Origin: Bradyrhizobium diazoefficiens
GTDB lineage: Bacteria; Pseudomonadota; Alphaproteobacteria; Rhizobiales; Xanthobacteraceae
Assembly (NCBI RefSeq): GCF_018131185.1
Contig: NZ_JAFCJE010000006.1
Coordinates: 186,001-250,000 of the forward strand
Reading direction: 5' to 3'
DNA: 64,000 bases
The notes beneath the pieces were generated by a model. It had not been told where the DNA came from. It saw nothing but the letters and a program-made list of their open reading frames with translations, and did no database searches. This document shows positions 34,751 to 43,401 of the stretch, piece after piece (positions within the stretch are counted from its first letter, which is position 1; every line of letters starts with the position of its first letter). Made by a program: the position numbers and the translations under genes.

Positions 34751-34912
34751 TAAAAGCAGAGCTATAGGGGGGGATGACGGGGGGAGCAAGCTTCAAATCC
34801 GGCCCGCGGACTTATCCACGGCGCTTTGCGGTCGGGAGGACGCCGGCAGCCTGTGTTCGGGGCAGCCGCTTTGCGCTAGACTCGCGCCATTCGTTGCGTC
34901 ACGGGCTGGATC

Positions 34913-36322
34913 ATGACGAGCACGCGGTATTTTAATCGACTGGCGCGCAATATTGCTGCGCTGAGCGCCGCGTGCCTCGTCGGCCTGGCGACACCGGCGC
35001 TGGCGGAGAAGCGCGTGGCGCTCGTCATCGGCAACGACCTCTATCCGAACCTGCCGGCCGACCGGCAATTGAAGAAGGCGGCCAATGACGCAACGACCGT
35101 CGCCGATGCGCTGAGGTCACTTGGATTTGAGATCGTGCTCGGGACCAATCTCGGCCGTCAGGGCATGATCGACCGGCTCGCGGACTTCACGGCGCGGCTC
35201 GAGCCGGGCGATACGGCTGCCGTGTTCTATGCAGGGCATGGCGTTGCCATCGCCGGGGTGAACTACCTCGTGCCGAGCGATGTTCCCACCGTCGTCGAGG
35301 GCGCCGAAGCACGGGTGCGCGGGGCCTCGATCGCTGAACCTGACGTGATTGCGGAGCTTCAGGCGAAGTCGGTGCGGGTCGCCTTCATCGTCATCGACGC
35401 CTGCCGTGACAATCCGTTTCCGCGTGCCTCCGGCCGTTCGATCGGCAATACGCGGGGGCTCGCTGATGCGCGGCCGGCGCGCGGGATCTTCACGCTCTAT
35501 TCCGCCGGGATCGGCCAGACGGCGCTCGATCAGCTCAGCAGCAACGATAATGCACATAATTCGGTGTTCACGCGGATATTCATCGAGCAGCTGAAGCGGC
35601 CCGAGCTGCACCTCGGCGATCTCGCGGTCGAAGTCCGCGAGCGTGTGGCGGCGCTGGCGCAGACCGCGACGGACGGTGGAGGGCAACCGGCGCCACACGA
35701 ACAGACGCCGGCCTACTACGACCAGACGCTCGGCGGGCGCATCTTTCTCTGGAATGCGGGATCGTCGAACGGGGCGCCGAAAGTGGCGGGCATGCTGGTG
35801 AAGCCGCCGGCAAGTCCTGCGGTCGCGGAGCGATCGGCCTTTCGTCCGCAGCGCCCGTCCACGGCCGGCGAAAGCTGCGCCCGCAGCGGATTCGAGACCT
35901 ATTGCGTCAGCTCGATGCTGAAGCCGCAATACGGCAATTCGTACGGCGCTGCGAACCTGTTCGACGCCTCCACCGGGACGGCCTGGGTCGAGGGTGCGTC
36001 GGGCAACGGCATCGGCGAATGGATCACGATCGAGTTCGAAACCCTGCGGCTTGTCAAGTCGATCCATGTGCAGAACGGCTATCAGAAGAGCCCCGACATC
36101 TTCGCCAAGAACAACAGGGTCCGTCAGATCCGGGTGCTGCTCTCGGGCGGCGAGTCCCGGACTTTCATTCTCGACGACAGGCTGTCGGCGCAGCTCCTGA
36201 CATTGCGGCCGCCGATTGCGGCCTATTGGCTGCAGTTCATCATCGACGATGTCTGGGCCGGCAACAAATACATGGACACCGCGATCACGAAACTTCTGGT
36301 CAGCTCGGATCCGGTGCAATGA
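34913..36322 (+). CDS. Exported caspase-like (C14) protein with C-terminal NADase-type glycan-binding-like domain
   Basis: 469 residues. A signal peptide precedes the mature protein (hydrophobic 14-30, PALA|EKRV at 31). A caspase fold follows: KRVALVIGNDLYPNLP, catalytic His109 in FYAGHGVA and Cys164 in VIDACRDNPF, so both catalytic residues are present. A linker (residues about 285-330, Pro-rich) leads to a C-terminal beta-rich domain from about residue 335 (YGNSYGAANLFDASTGTAWVEG, GEWITIEF, VKSIHVQNGY) that resembles the NADase-type glycan-binding domain. By prediction it is periplasmic or secreted. Its stop overlaps the next gene (ATGA). Target proteins are unknown; bacterial caspase-likes act in cell death, defence or protein processing. 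Confidence 0.85.
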   Translation: MTSTRYFNRLARNIAALSAACLVGLATPALAEKRVALVIGNDLYPNLPADRQLKKAANDATTVADALRSLGFEIVLGTNLGRQGMIDRLADFTARLEPGDTAAVFYAGHGVAIAGVNYLVPSDVPTVVEGAEARVRGASIAEPDVIAELQAKSVRVAFIVIDACRDNPFPRASGRSIGNTRGLADARPARGIFTLYSAGIGQTALDQLSSNDNAHNSVFTRIFIEQLKRPELHLGDLAVEVRERVAALAQTATDGGGQPAPHEQTPAYYDQTLGGRIFLWNAGSSNGAPKVAGMLVKPPASPAVAERSAFRPQRPSTAGESCARSGFETYCVSSMLKPQYGNSYGAANLFDASTGTAWVEGASGNGIGEWITIEFETLRLVKSIHVQNGYQKSPDIFAKNNRVRQIRVLLSGGESRTFILDDRLSAQLLTLRPPIAAYWLQFIIDDVWAGNKYMDTAITKLLVSSDPVQ

Positions 36323-37092
36323 CCGCAAGGATTGGGATCGCGGCCCGGGCAACGCTGATCGTGCTGCTTGCAACATCCGTCCCCGTGCCGGCGCGGGCGC
36401 AGACCTTGCCGGGCGGCTTCGCGTACTTGCGCGACATCGACCCCAGCATCATCCAGGACATTCGCTATGCCACGTCGAACAATTTCGTCGGGCGTCCGCT
36501 TGCGGGCTATGGCGCCGGAGAGTGCGTGGTCAAAAGGGAGGTGGGACTGCGGCTGAAGGCGGTCCAGGAAGAGCTCGCGGCGCAAAACCTGTCGCTCAAG
36601 ATGTTCGATTGCTACCGGCCGGCGCGGGCCTCGCTCGACATGGTCAAGTGGTCGCAGAACGGCCACGAGACCGCCGCCGAGCGGCGCTACAATCCCAAAA
36701 TTCCCAAGACGGAGCTGTTCCGCCTCGGCTACATCGCCAGCCGTTCGCAGCATTCGACCGGTGCCGCGCTCGATCTCACGTTGGTCGATCTCAAGGCCGA
36801 CAACACCGCGAAATATGATCCTTCAAAGACCTATGCCGATTGCACCGCGCCGGTCGGGGCGCGCGCGCCCGAAGGCAGCGTCGACATGGGCACCGGCTAC
36901 GACTGCACCGACACGAAAGGCCATACTGCGGCACCGTCGATCACAGGGGAGCAGCGCACCTGGCGCAGGCGGCTGGTGGCTGCGATGGCCAGGCAAGGCT
37001 TTGTGAACTATTCGAAAGAGTGGTGGCATTTTTCCCTGCCGGGGGCGGGTGGGGCAGCCTATGATTTCCCGATCGAGCCGCGCCGGAACTAA
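36319..37092 (+). CDS. M15 family D-alanyl-D-alanine dipeptidase (VanX/DdpX-like)
   Basis: 257 residues, starting at an ATG that overlaps the caspase-like gene's TGA. A signal peptide covers residues 1-27 (TLIVLLATSVPVPARA|QTLP). VanX-type zinc peptidases cut D-Ala-D-Ala or cell-wall stems. The motifs are visible: catalytic-site Arg in FDCYRPARASLDM, zinc ligands in SRSQHSTGAALDLTL (His and Asp) and EWWHFSL (catalytic Glu and third ligand His). No membrane segment, so it is likely periplasmic. Coupled to the caspase-like gene and just ahead of the AidB-like gene. Substrate may be a peptidoglycan fragment. Confidence 0.88.
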   Translation: MTARIGIAARATLIVLLATSVPVPARAQTLPGGFAYLRDIDPSIIQDIRYATSNNFVGRPLAGYGAGECVVKREVGLRLKAVQEELAAQNLSLKMFDCYRPARASLDMVKWSQNGHETAAERRYNPKIPKTELFRLGYIASRSQHSTGAALDLTLVDLKADNTAKYDPSKTYADCTAPVGARAPEGSVDMGTGYDCTDTKGHTAAPSITGEQRTWRRRLVAAMARQGFVNYSKEWWHFSLPGAGGAAYDFPIEPRRN

Positions 37093-37111
37093 AGACCGCG
37101 CCGAGGAACTG

Positions 37112-38755
37112 ATGACCCAGCCGAGCTTCGCGACCCACGAGGTCTTCAATCAATCGCCCCCGTTCGAGGATATCGACCTGTTCGCCGTGGATCGGCCGCT
37201 GGTCGAGGCGGTCAAGGCCAATGGCGGTGGGGCGGCGGAACGCGAGCTGTCGGAGTTCGGCAAGCAATGGGGTTCGGCCGCGATGGCCGATCGCGGGCGC
37301 CTCGCCAACGAGAACACGCCAAAGCTGCGCAGCTTCGATGCCAAAGGCAATCGCCGCGACCAGGTCGAGTTTCACCCCGCCTATCACGAGCTGATGGCGC
37401 ACAGCGCCCATGCCGGCGTGCACAATTCGACCTGGACTGCGAACGGCAAACCTGCGGGCGATGCCGCGGAAGTCATTCGTGCGGCAAAGTTCTACATGGC
37501 GGCACAAGTCGAGACCGGGCATCTCTGTCCGATCACGATGACGCGCGCCGCCGTTGGCGCGCTGGCGACGCAGCCGGACCTGCTCGCGCGCGTGATGCCG
37601 GTACTGTCGACCAGGAGTTACGATCCCAGCTTTGCGCCGTGGTGGCAGAAGTGCGGCATGACGCTCGGCATGGGGATGACCGAGAAGCAGGGCGGCACCG
37701 ACGTGCGCACCAACATGACCCGCGCGGTGCGCGAGGGCGAGGCCTATCGCATCACCGGCCATAAATGGTTCATGTCGGCGCCGATGTGCGATGCGTTCCT
37801 GGTGCTGGCGCAGGCCGAAGGCGGGCTGACCTGTTTCTTCATGCCGCGCTTCGCGCCGGATGACGCCGTGAATGCGATTCAGTTCCAGCGGCTGAAGGAC
37901 AAGCTCGGCAACCGCTCCAATGCCTCCTCCGAGGTCGAATTCGCAGGTGCCTACGCCGAACGGATCGGCGAGGAGGGCAAGGGCATCCGCACCATCATCC
38001 AGATGGTGCAGCTGACGCGGCAGGATTGCGCGATCGCCTCCGTCGGCCTGATGCGCTCGGGATTGGCGCATGCGCTGCATCACGCCCGTCACCGCAGCGT
38101 GTTCCAGAAGCATCTCGCCGATCAGCCGCTGATGCAGGCGGTGCTGTCGGATATGGCGCTCCATGTGGAGGCGAGCACGGCTCTGGTGATGCGACTCTGC
38201 CGCGCCTTCGATCGCACCCCGCACGATGCGGCGGAGGCCGCCTATATGCGATTGCTGACGCCGGCGATCAAATACTGGACCTGCAAGAGCGCGCCGCCGT
38301 TCCTCTATGAAGCCATGGAATGCCTCGGCGGCAATGGCTATGTCGAGGACGGCATTCTGGCGCGCCACTATCGGGAGTCGCCGGTCAACGCGATCTGGGA
38401 AGGCTCGGGCAACGTCATGTGCCTCGACGTGCTCCGCGCGCTCTCGCGTGAACCGGAGTCGGCGATAGCGGTGCTGCAATCGCTGGCGGCCGAGACGAAG
38501 GGCTTGCCCGGGGCAGCCGAGGCGGTCACCTTCATCGGCAAGACCTTCCGCCGCGCCGATGGCGAACGCATTGCACGGCTTGCGGTCGAGAAGCTGGCGC
38601 TGCTTGCGGCTGCCGCGGCGCTCAACGGCGTGTCACCGCGCAATGCCGAACTGTTCGCGAGCACGCGTCTTACAGCCAATCACGCCAGCATGTATGGCGC
38701 GGTGGACCTGGAGAGCGGCGAGGTGCGCGCATTGCTGGAGCGGGCGCTGCCGTGA
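37112..38755 (+). CDS. Acyl-CoA dehydrogenase family protein, AidB-like
   Basis: 547 residues from the ATG at 37112, which has GAGGAACTG before it. It is AidB-type by length and context: YHELMAHSAHAGVHNSTW, CPITMTRAAVGALATQPDL, GMTEKQGGTDVRTN (flavin-contact motif), KWFMSAPMCDAFLVLAQA, LGGNGYVEDGILARHYRESPVNAIWEGSGNVM. E. coli AidB binds DNA and protects against alkylation; other relatives are isovaleryl-CoA-like dehydrogenases. The DNA-binding role is not assured. It follows the dipeptidase by 19 bp, and the next gene overlaps its stop (GTGA). Confidence 0.88.
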   Translation: MTQPSFATHEVFNQSPPFEDIDLFAVDRPLVEAVKANGGGAAERELSEFGKQWGSAAMADRGRLANENTPKLRSFDAKGNRRDQVEFHPAYHELMAHSAHAGVHNSTWTANGKPAGDAAEVIRAAKFYMAAQVETGHLCPITMTRAAVGALATQPDLLARVMPVLSTRSYDPSFAPWWQKCGMTLGMGMTEKQGGTDVRTNMTRAVREGEAYRITGHKWFMSAPMCDAFLVLAQAEGGLTCFFMPRFAPDDAVNAIQFQRLKDKLGNRSNASSEVEFAGAYAERIGEEGKGIRTIIQMVQLTRQDCAIASVGLMRSGLAHALHHARHRSVFQKHLADQPLMQAVLSDMALHVEASTALVMRLCRAFDRTPHDAAEAAYMRLLTPAIKYWTCKSAPPFLYEAMECLGGNGYVEDGILARHYRESPVNAIWEGSGNVMCLDVLRALSREPESAIAVLQSLAAETKGLPGAAEAVTFIGKTFRRADGERIARLAVEKLALLAAAAALNGVSPRNAELFASTRLTANHASMYGAVDLESGEVRALLERALP

Positions 38756-39549
38756 GCCTCCCCAACGAAAGCCTCCTGATGGACTCCCTCAATCCCGATC
38801 ACCCCCCGCCGACTGCGACGCCTGCGGAACAGGCGCCGCGCGTCTGGAAGTTCTGGGGCACGGCGCTGTGGGGCCTCTTCATCTTCTTCGCGATGTTCGT
38901 CGGGCAGATCGGCGCCGTCGTTCTGCTGGCGGTGCAGCGTGGTCTTCCCATGGACCTCGCCTCGATCCAGCTCGTCGGCCACGAGCCGCAGACGCTCGCG
39001 CTTTCGGTCATCATGGGCCTGCCGACGACGCTTTTGGCGGTGTGGCTCGCCATCAGCATCAAGAAGGCCTCCTTCGTCGACTATCTGGCGCTGCATTGGC
39101 CGTCCTGGAAGCAGCTCCTGTTCGGTGCGGTCGGGCTGATCGTGATCGTGCTGGTCTGGGAGACGATGTCGCGCGCGCTTGGCCGCGAGGCGACGCCGGG
39201 CTTCATGACCGATCTGCTGAAATCCGGTCGCGACAAGGGCGCGGCGCTGCTGCTTCTGTTCGCCTTCAGCGTGGCCGCGCCGATGTCGGAAGAGATTCTG
39301 GCGCGCGGCTTCCTCTATCGCGGCTGGTCGGCGAGCTTCCTGCGCGTACCGGGCGCAATCCTGCTGTCGTCGCTGGTGTGGACGATCGTCCATCTGCAAT
39401 ACGACATGTACTTCCTCGCCGAGGTCTTCACCATCGGCCTGTGGTTCGGCTACATGCGTCATCGTGCCAATTCGCTTTGGCTGACGATCGTGCTGCACGC
39501 GCTCAACAATCTAACTGCGGTAGTGCTGACGATGTGGCTGGGGAGCTAG
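38752..39549 (+). CDS. CPBP family intramembrane metalloprotease
   Basis: 265 residues with about 7-8 hydrophobic segments. Its start GTG overlaps the AidB-like TGA (GTGA); an alternative ATG is at 38779. The family motifs are present: the EExxxR motif in SEEILARGFLYRGW, the His motif in SLVWTIVHLQYD and a third in LTIVLHALNNLTA, matching the CAAX/ABI (CPBP) superfamily related to Rce1. These are membrane glutamyl/zinc proteases or maturation factors. The substrate is unknown. It is convergent with the AEC transporter (overlap of 4 bp). Confidence 0.85.
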   Translation: MSLPNESLLMDSLNPDHPPPTATPAEQAPRVWKFWGTALWGLFIFFAMFVGQIGAVVLLAVQRGLPMDLASIQLVGHEPQTLALSVIMGLPTTLLAVWLAISIKKASFVDYLALHWPSWKQLLFGAVGLIVIVLVWETMSRALGREATPGFMTDLLKSGRDKGAALLLLFAFSVAAPMSEEILARGFLYRGWSASFLRVPGAILLSSLVWTIVHLQYDMYFLAEVFTIGLWFGYMRHRANSLWLTIVLHALNNLTAVVLTMWLGS

Positions 39550-40469
39550 GCGACCAGCGCGATCGCGATCGGCATGGTGATTGCCGCCAGGATCGTCTGC
39601 AGCGTGATGATCTGCGCCAGCAGTGGCGCGTCGCCGCCCATCTGGCGAGCGAGGACATAGGCGCTGGACGAGGTCGGCACCGCCGAGCAGATCGCCACGA
39701 TCGCAAGGCTGTTGCCGGACAGCCCGAACCAGACACCGAGCCCAAGGGCGAGCGCCGGCATCAGCACGAGCTTGAAGACGACACCGATGCCTGCGCCGAG
39801 GCTCGGGCGCAATAGCCCTTCGAGATGCAGCCCCGCGCCGGTGACGAGAAGGCCAATGGCGAGCGAGGAACTGCCGAGCGCGTCGGCAACCTCATGCCAG
39901 AGCCTGGGCAGCGGCAGATGGGAGACATTCACGGAAAGGCCGATGATGCAGGCCCAGATCAGGGGATTGCGCACCAGGGTCATGACGATGGCGCGGCCGG
40001 ATTGCTTTTCGGGCGATGCATAACGAGCGAGCACCGCGACGCTGAACACGTTGACGAGGGGAATGATCGCGACCATCGCCACGGAGGCGAGCGCCAGTCC
40101 GACATCGCCGAACAAATTGGCGGCGATCGACAGTGCCACAAAGGTCTGCCAGCGCGTCGCGCCCTGGAAGATCGAGGTGAAGGCAGGACCGTCGATACCG
40201 AGCCGAGACAGGGCGGGACGCAACGCGAGGCACAGCAGCGACATTGCGAGCGCGGACAGCAGCAGCGCGCCGCCGACGCCGGCGACCGGCACCTTGGAGA
40301 GGTCGGCCTTCACCAGCGTCTGGATCAGCAGCATCGGAAACAGCACAAAATAGGTCAGCCGCTCCAGGCCGTGCCATTGCGTGTCGAGCCGCATCAGGCT
40401 GCGCTTCAGCACGATTCCGAGCACGATCAGGATGAAGACCGGCAGCAGCGCCGCGACGACGACGGCCAT
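39546..40469 (-). CDS. AEC family transporter (auxin efflux carrier type)
   Basis: 307 residues, about 10 helices. Sequence begins AALLPVFILIVLGIVLKRS and has the FPMLLIQTLVKADL and the second-half GNSLAIVAICSAVPTSSSAYVLARQMGGD motifs that mark AEC permeases (PF03547). They export or import organic acids such as malate, or auxin-like compounds. It starts 3 bp after the ruvX stop on the same strand, so the two share a transcript. Substrate unknown. Confidence 0.87.
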   Translation of the reverse strand: MAVVVAALLPVFILIVLGIVLKRSLMRLDTQWHGLERLTYFVLFPMLLIQTLVKADLSKVPVAGVGGALLLSALAMSLLCLALRPALSRLGIDGPAFTSIFQGATRWQTFVALSIAANLFGDVGLALASVAMVAIIPLVNVFSVAVLARYASPEKQSGRAIVMTLVRNPLIWACIIGLSVNVSHLPLPRLWHEVADALGSSSLAIGLLVTGAGLHLEGLLRPSLGAGIGVVFKLVLMPALALGLGVWFGLSGNSLAIVAICSAVPTSSSAYVLARQMGGDAPLLAQIITLQTILAAITMPIAIALVA

Positions 40470-40472
40470 GGC

Positions 40473-40964
40473 TCAGTCGGTCCCCGGGCTGGCGCGAAGA
40501 TTGGCGAGGCGGTCGAGCGCGCCTTGCAGGATGAAGATGGCGGCATGCTCGTCGATCACCTCGGCGCGCTTGGCGCGGCTGACGTCCATGCCGATCAGCT
40601 CGCGTTCGACCGCTGCGGTCGAGAGGCGCTCGTCCCACAGGCCGATGGGCAGCGCGGTCAGGCCGGCCAGGTTGCGGGCGAAGGCGCGGGTGGATTGCGC
40701 GCGCGGGCCCTCGCTGCCGTCCATGTTGATGGGCAGGCCCAGCACGAAACCGGCCGCCTTGCGCTCGGCCGCAATCGCGAGCAGCCGGGCGGCGTCCTGC
40801 TTGAACGCCTTGCGCTGGACCGTCTCGACGCCGGTCGCAAGCCGCCGGTCCGGGTCGGACACGGCAACGCCAATGGTCTTGGTGCCGAGATCGAGCCCGA
40901 CCAGCGCGCCGCGCGCGGGCCAGTGGGTTGCAGCATCGACGAGAGGCAGGATAAGAGCCGGCAT
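40473..40964 (-). CDS. ruvX: Putative pre-16S rRNA nuclease / Holliday-junction resolvase RuvX (YqgF)
   Basis: 163 residues from the ATG at 40964; two further upstream ATGs exist. The RNase H-like fold is seen: GALVGLDLGTKTIGVAVSDPDRR near the N-terminus, GFVLGLPINMDGSEGPRAQ in the middle, and LWDERLSTAAVEREL with the conserved acidic residue, ending DEHAAIFILQGALDR. YqgF trims the 16S rRNA 5' end. It lies in a conserved alphaproteobacterial stretch with pyrB and gatC in other rhizobia; here accessory genes separate them. Confidence 0.92.
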   Translation of the reverse strand: MPALILPLVDAATHWPARGALVGLDLGTKTIGVAVSDPDRRLATGVETVQRKAFKQDAARLLAIAAERKAAGFVLGLPINMDGSEGPRAQSTRAFARNLAGLTALPIGLWDERLSTAAVERELIGMDVSRAKRAEVIDEHAAIFILQGALDRLANLRASPGTD

Positions 40965-41010
40965 GGCGTAGCGCATATCACGCGTCACGCCGCGGAGTGA
41001 ACCCGGAACA

Positions 41011-41226
41011 ATGGACGCGCTGACACTATTCGGCCTGTTTGCCGTTACGGCGATGCTGGTCTGTTATGCGATGGAAGATCGCAGCCACTGGTTTGTGCTG
41101 CTGTTTGCGGTGTCCTGCGCGCTCGGATCGGCCTACGGCTTCTTGCAGGGCGCCTGGCCATTCGGCCTCGTCGAGGCGATATGGGCCCTGGTGGCGCTGC
41201 GGCGGTGGCACCTCAGGCCGCAGTAA
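41011..41226 (+). CDS. Small conserved membrane protein, function unknown
   Basis: 71 residues, divergent from ruvX. Two or three hydrophobic segments: ALTLFGLFAVTAMLVCYAM, HWFVLLFAVSCALGSAYGFL, and PFGLVEAIWALVALRRW. I recall near-identical small proteins in Bradyrhizobium with the AMEDRSHWFVLLFA core. There is no signal of an enzyme. It could be expressed from a promoter in the 46-bp gap to ruvX, but none could be assigned. Confidence 0.65.
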   Translation: MDALTLFGLFAVTAMLVCYAMEDRSHWFVLLFAVSCALGSAYGFLQGAWPFGLVEAIWALVALRRWHLRPQ

Positions 41227-41274
41227 GGAAGGGGGCGAGGCACGTGCGGTCCTCGCCCTTGAGAAGCTTTGCGC

Positions 41275-42210
41275 TCAGCGGATGGCGATCGGATTGATCA
41301 TCGCCTGCACCCCGCCGGTCCAGCGCGGCTGTCCGAGCACGAACAGGAATTCGTAGCCCTTGTCCTTGGCGAGCGCGGCGGTGTCCATGTTCTCGAGGAT
41401 GTAGGTCCCGTTCATCGCGAGCAGGATCTGGTGCACCTCGAACAGGTTCTTGGATTCGAACGGCACCACTTCGACGCCCCAGGTGTCGGCACCCACCGCG
41501 ACGACGCCCTTGCCGGTCAAATACTTCGCGCCTTCGACGCCGAGGCCGGGCTCACCGGCCGAATAGCGCTTGTCGTCCTTGCCAACCAGGCCGAGCCAGC
41601 CGGTGTGGAAGATGACGACGTCTCCCTGGCGGATCTCGACGTTCTGCTGCTTGGCGGCTTCCTCGATCTCCTTGACGTTGAAGGCGGTGCCTTCCTTCAC
41701 CACGTCGGTCTTGAAATAGGCTGCCATGTCGAGCAGCACGCCGCGCGTGACCATCGGCGGCACCTTCTCGATGCCGAGCTTTTTTAGGCCGGTCGGATCG
41801 GCGAAATCGGCGAGCTTGTGGCCGTTGTAATAGACGTGCTCGATGCCGAGATGGCCGAGCCCGTCGAGTTGGCTGCCGACGCCGACCCAAGTATTCAGGA
41901 TGTCATCGTTGTAGGTCGCCTTGTTCGGACCAAGGCCGCTGCTGCCCGCCTGTCCCGGCTGCACGATCGTGATCTTGTAGTCGCGCGGCGGATAGGCCGG
42001 AGTCTTGGAATCGACGGCCATGCCGAGCGCGTAGGTCTTGCCGGACTTTACAAGTGATGCCGCCTTCACCACGAGCTCCGGCGTCATGTAGTTGGCGGCG
42101 CCGATCTCGTCGTTCGGCCCCCATTTCGATTTGGTCCAGTCCTGGGCATTTGCGGTGCCTGTGATCGCCGACAATGCAGCGACCCAGCACAACACGAGCG
42201 TATTGCGCAT
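41275..42210 (-). CDS. Cyclase family protein (PF04199), exported
   Basis: 311 residues with a signal peptide (LCWVAALSAITGTANA|QDW). The cyclase/kynurenine formamidase-like fold shows VGSQLDGLGHLGIEHVYYNG, a metal-binding pattern of the family (D-x-x-x-H), plus RGVLLDMAAYF and QGDVVIFHTGWLGLVGKDD. Family members hydrolyse formylkynurenine or similar amides/lactones; the exported location suggests another substrate. It lies upstream of LysR on the same strand with a 202-bp gap. Confidence 0.8.
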   Translation of the reverse strand: MRNTLVLCWVAALSAITGTANAQDWTKSKWGPNDEIGAANYMTPELVVKAASLVKSGKTYALGMAVDSKTPAYPPRDYKITIVQPGQAGSSGLGPNKATYNDDILNTWVGVGSQLDGLGHLGIEHVYYNGHKLADFADPTGLKKLGIEKVPPMVTRGVLLDMAAYFKTDVVKEGTAFNVKEIEEAAKQQNVEIRQGDVVIFHTGWLGLVGKDDKRYSAGEPGLGVEGAKYLTGKGVVAVGADTWGVEVVPFESKNLFEVHQILLAMNGTYILENMDTAALAKDKGYEFLFVLGQPRWTGGVQAMINPIAIR

Positions 42211-42412
42211 CGTTAGTCCTCCCGATGTCTTGCCGATGTTCGGCTTCGTTATGGTTCGCGTTGGTAGTGACGCATCCTAACGTCAAAGAATCGGGTGCTT
42301 CAAAATGTTTCAACGCGTTGCGCTGCGACGGCTGAGCGCAGGGCCGCGGCGATTGATTCAAGTACGACGGATTTGTGGCAGTGAATTTCGTGTTGTGGAA
42401 CGAAGCGTCGCG

Positions 42413-43303
42413 TCAGGCCGCAATGACGTCTTCCTCCTGCTTCAGACATCCGGCAAAACCGCAGAGCGCCTTGGTTTGATGTCCGACGCTGCGCTGGATG
42501 AAGAGCGTTTCGACGCGCGCGTGCGAGGTACTCAACGTGTGGATCGACACGTTGCTGTTCATCGCGCTGCATTCGACGACCGCGCGCGGCAGCAGCGTCA
42601 CGCCCATGTCGGCGGCGACGCAGCCGATCATGCCGTCGAGCGTGCCGAGCTCGAAACGCGCTGCCGACGGCCAGCCGAATTCGACGAACACCTGCTCGAG
42701 CCGCTGGCGATAGGTGCAGCCGGTGCGGAACACCAGCGCCGTCGGGCCGGACTCCGGCGTGCCGGCGCGCAGTTCGGCCAGCGAAGCCCAGCGCTTCGCG
42801 CTGACCAGCACCAGCTCCTCGCGGAAGGCACTGGTCGCGGTGAGGTCGGCATGCGCAATGGGACCCGCGACGAAGGCACCGTCGAGCGTGCCGTCGAGCA
42901 CGGCAGCGACGAGGTCGGCGGTCGGCGCGGTGCGCAATGAGAGCCGCACGGCGGGAAAGCGGCGGTGGAAGTCGGCGAGCAGCGGCGGCAGCCGCACCGC
43001 CGCGGTCGTCTCCATCGAGCCGATTGCGAGCGGTCCCTTCGGATCGCCATCGTCGCAGGCCGCGAGCACGGCCTCGCGCGACAGCGCCGCCATCTTTTGC
43101 GCATAAGGGAGGAGGCGCTTGCCAGCGCCTGTCAGCGTCATGCCGCGGCTATGGCGTTCGAACAGCGCCGCGCCGATCTCGGCCTCCAACGCCTTCACGC
43201 GCTGGGTGACGTTCGATTGCACGGTGTTCAGCTCCGCCGCTGCGCGGGTAATGCCGCCGGTGCGGGCGACGGCGGCAAAGGTCTGGAGATCGCTGAGTTC
43301 CAT
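42413..43303 (-). CDS. LysR family transcriptional regulator
   Basis: 296 residues from the ATG at 43303. The N-terminal winged helix is typical: MELSDLQTFAAVARTGGITRAAAELNTVQSNVTQRVKALE, then the LFERHSRGMTLTGAGKRLLPYA hinge. The C-terminal effector domain runs to about residue 280 (GPLAIGSMETTAAVRLPPLL, LVFRTGCTYRQRLEQ). LysR regulators usually control the divergent gene; here the nitronate monooxygenase at 43402 is divergent, the cyclase-family gene lies downstream. The effector is unknown. Confidence 0.9.
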   Translation of the reverse strand: MELSDLQTFAAVARTGGITRAAAELNTVQSNVTQRVKALEAEIGAALFERHSRGMTLTGAGKRLLPYAQKMAALSREAVLAACDDGDPKGPLAIGSMETTAAVRLPPLLADFHRRFPAVRLSLRTAPTADLVAAVLDGTLDGAFVAGPIAHADLTATSAFREELVLVSAKRWASLAELRAGTPESGPTALVFRTGCTYRQRLEQVFVEFGWPSAARFELGTLDGMIGCVAADMGVTLLPRAVVECSAMNSNVSIHTLSTSHARVETLFIQRSVGHQTKALCGFAGCLKQEEDVIAA

Positions 43304-43401
43304 GGAATCGTTTCGCTTTTGAGATGGCAACGTTCGCAATAATTCATTTTCAGAGAATGCTAGCCTTCTCTAGTTTCGGTGTCCAGACCGGGGAAGATGT
43401 C

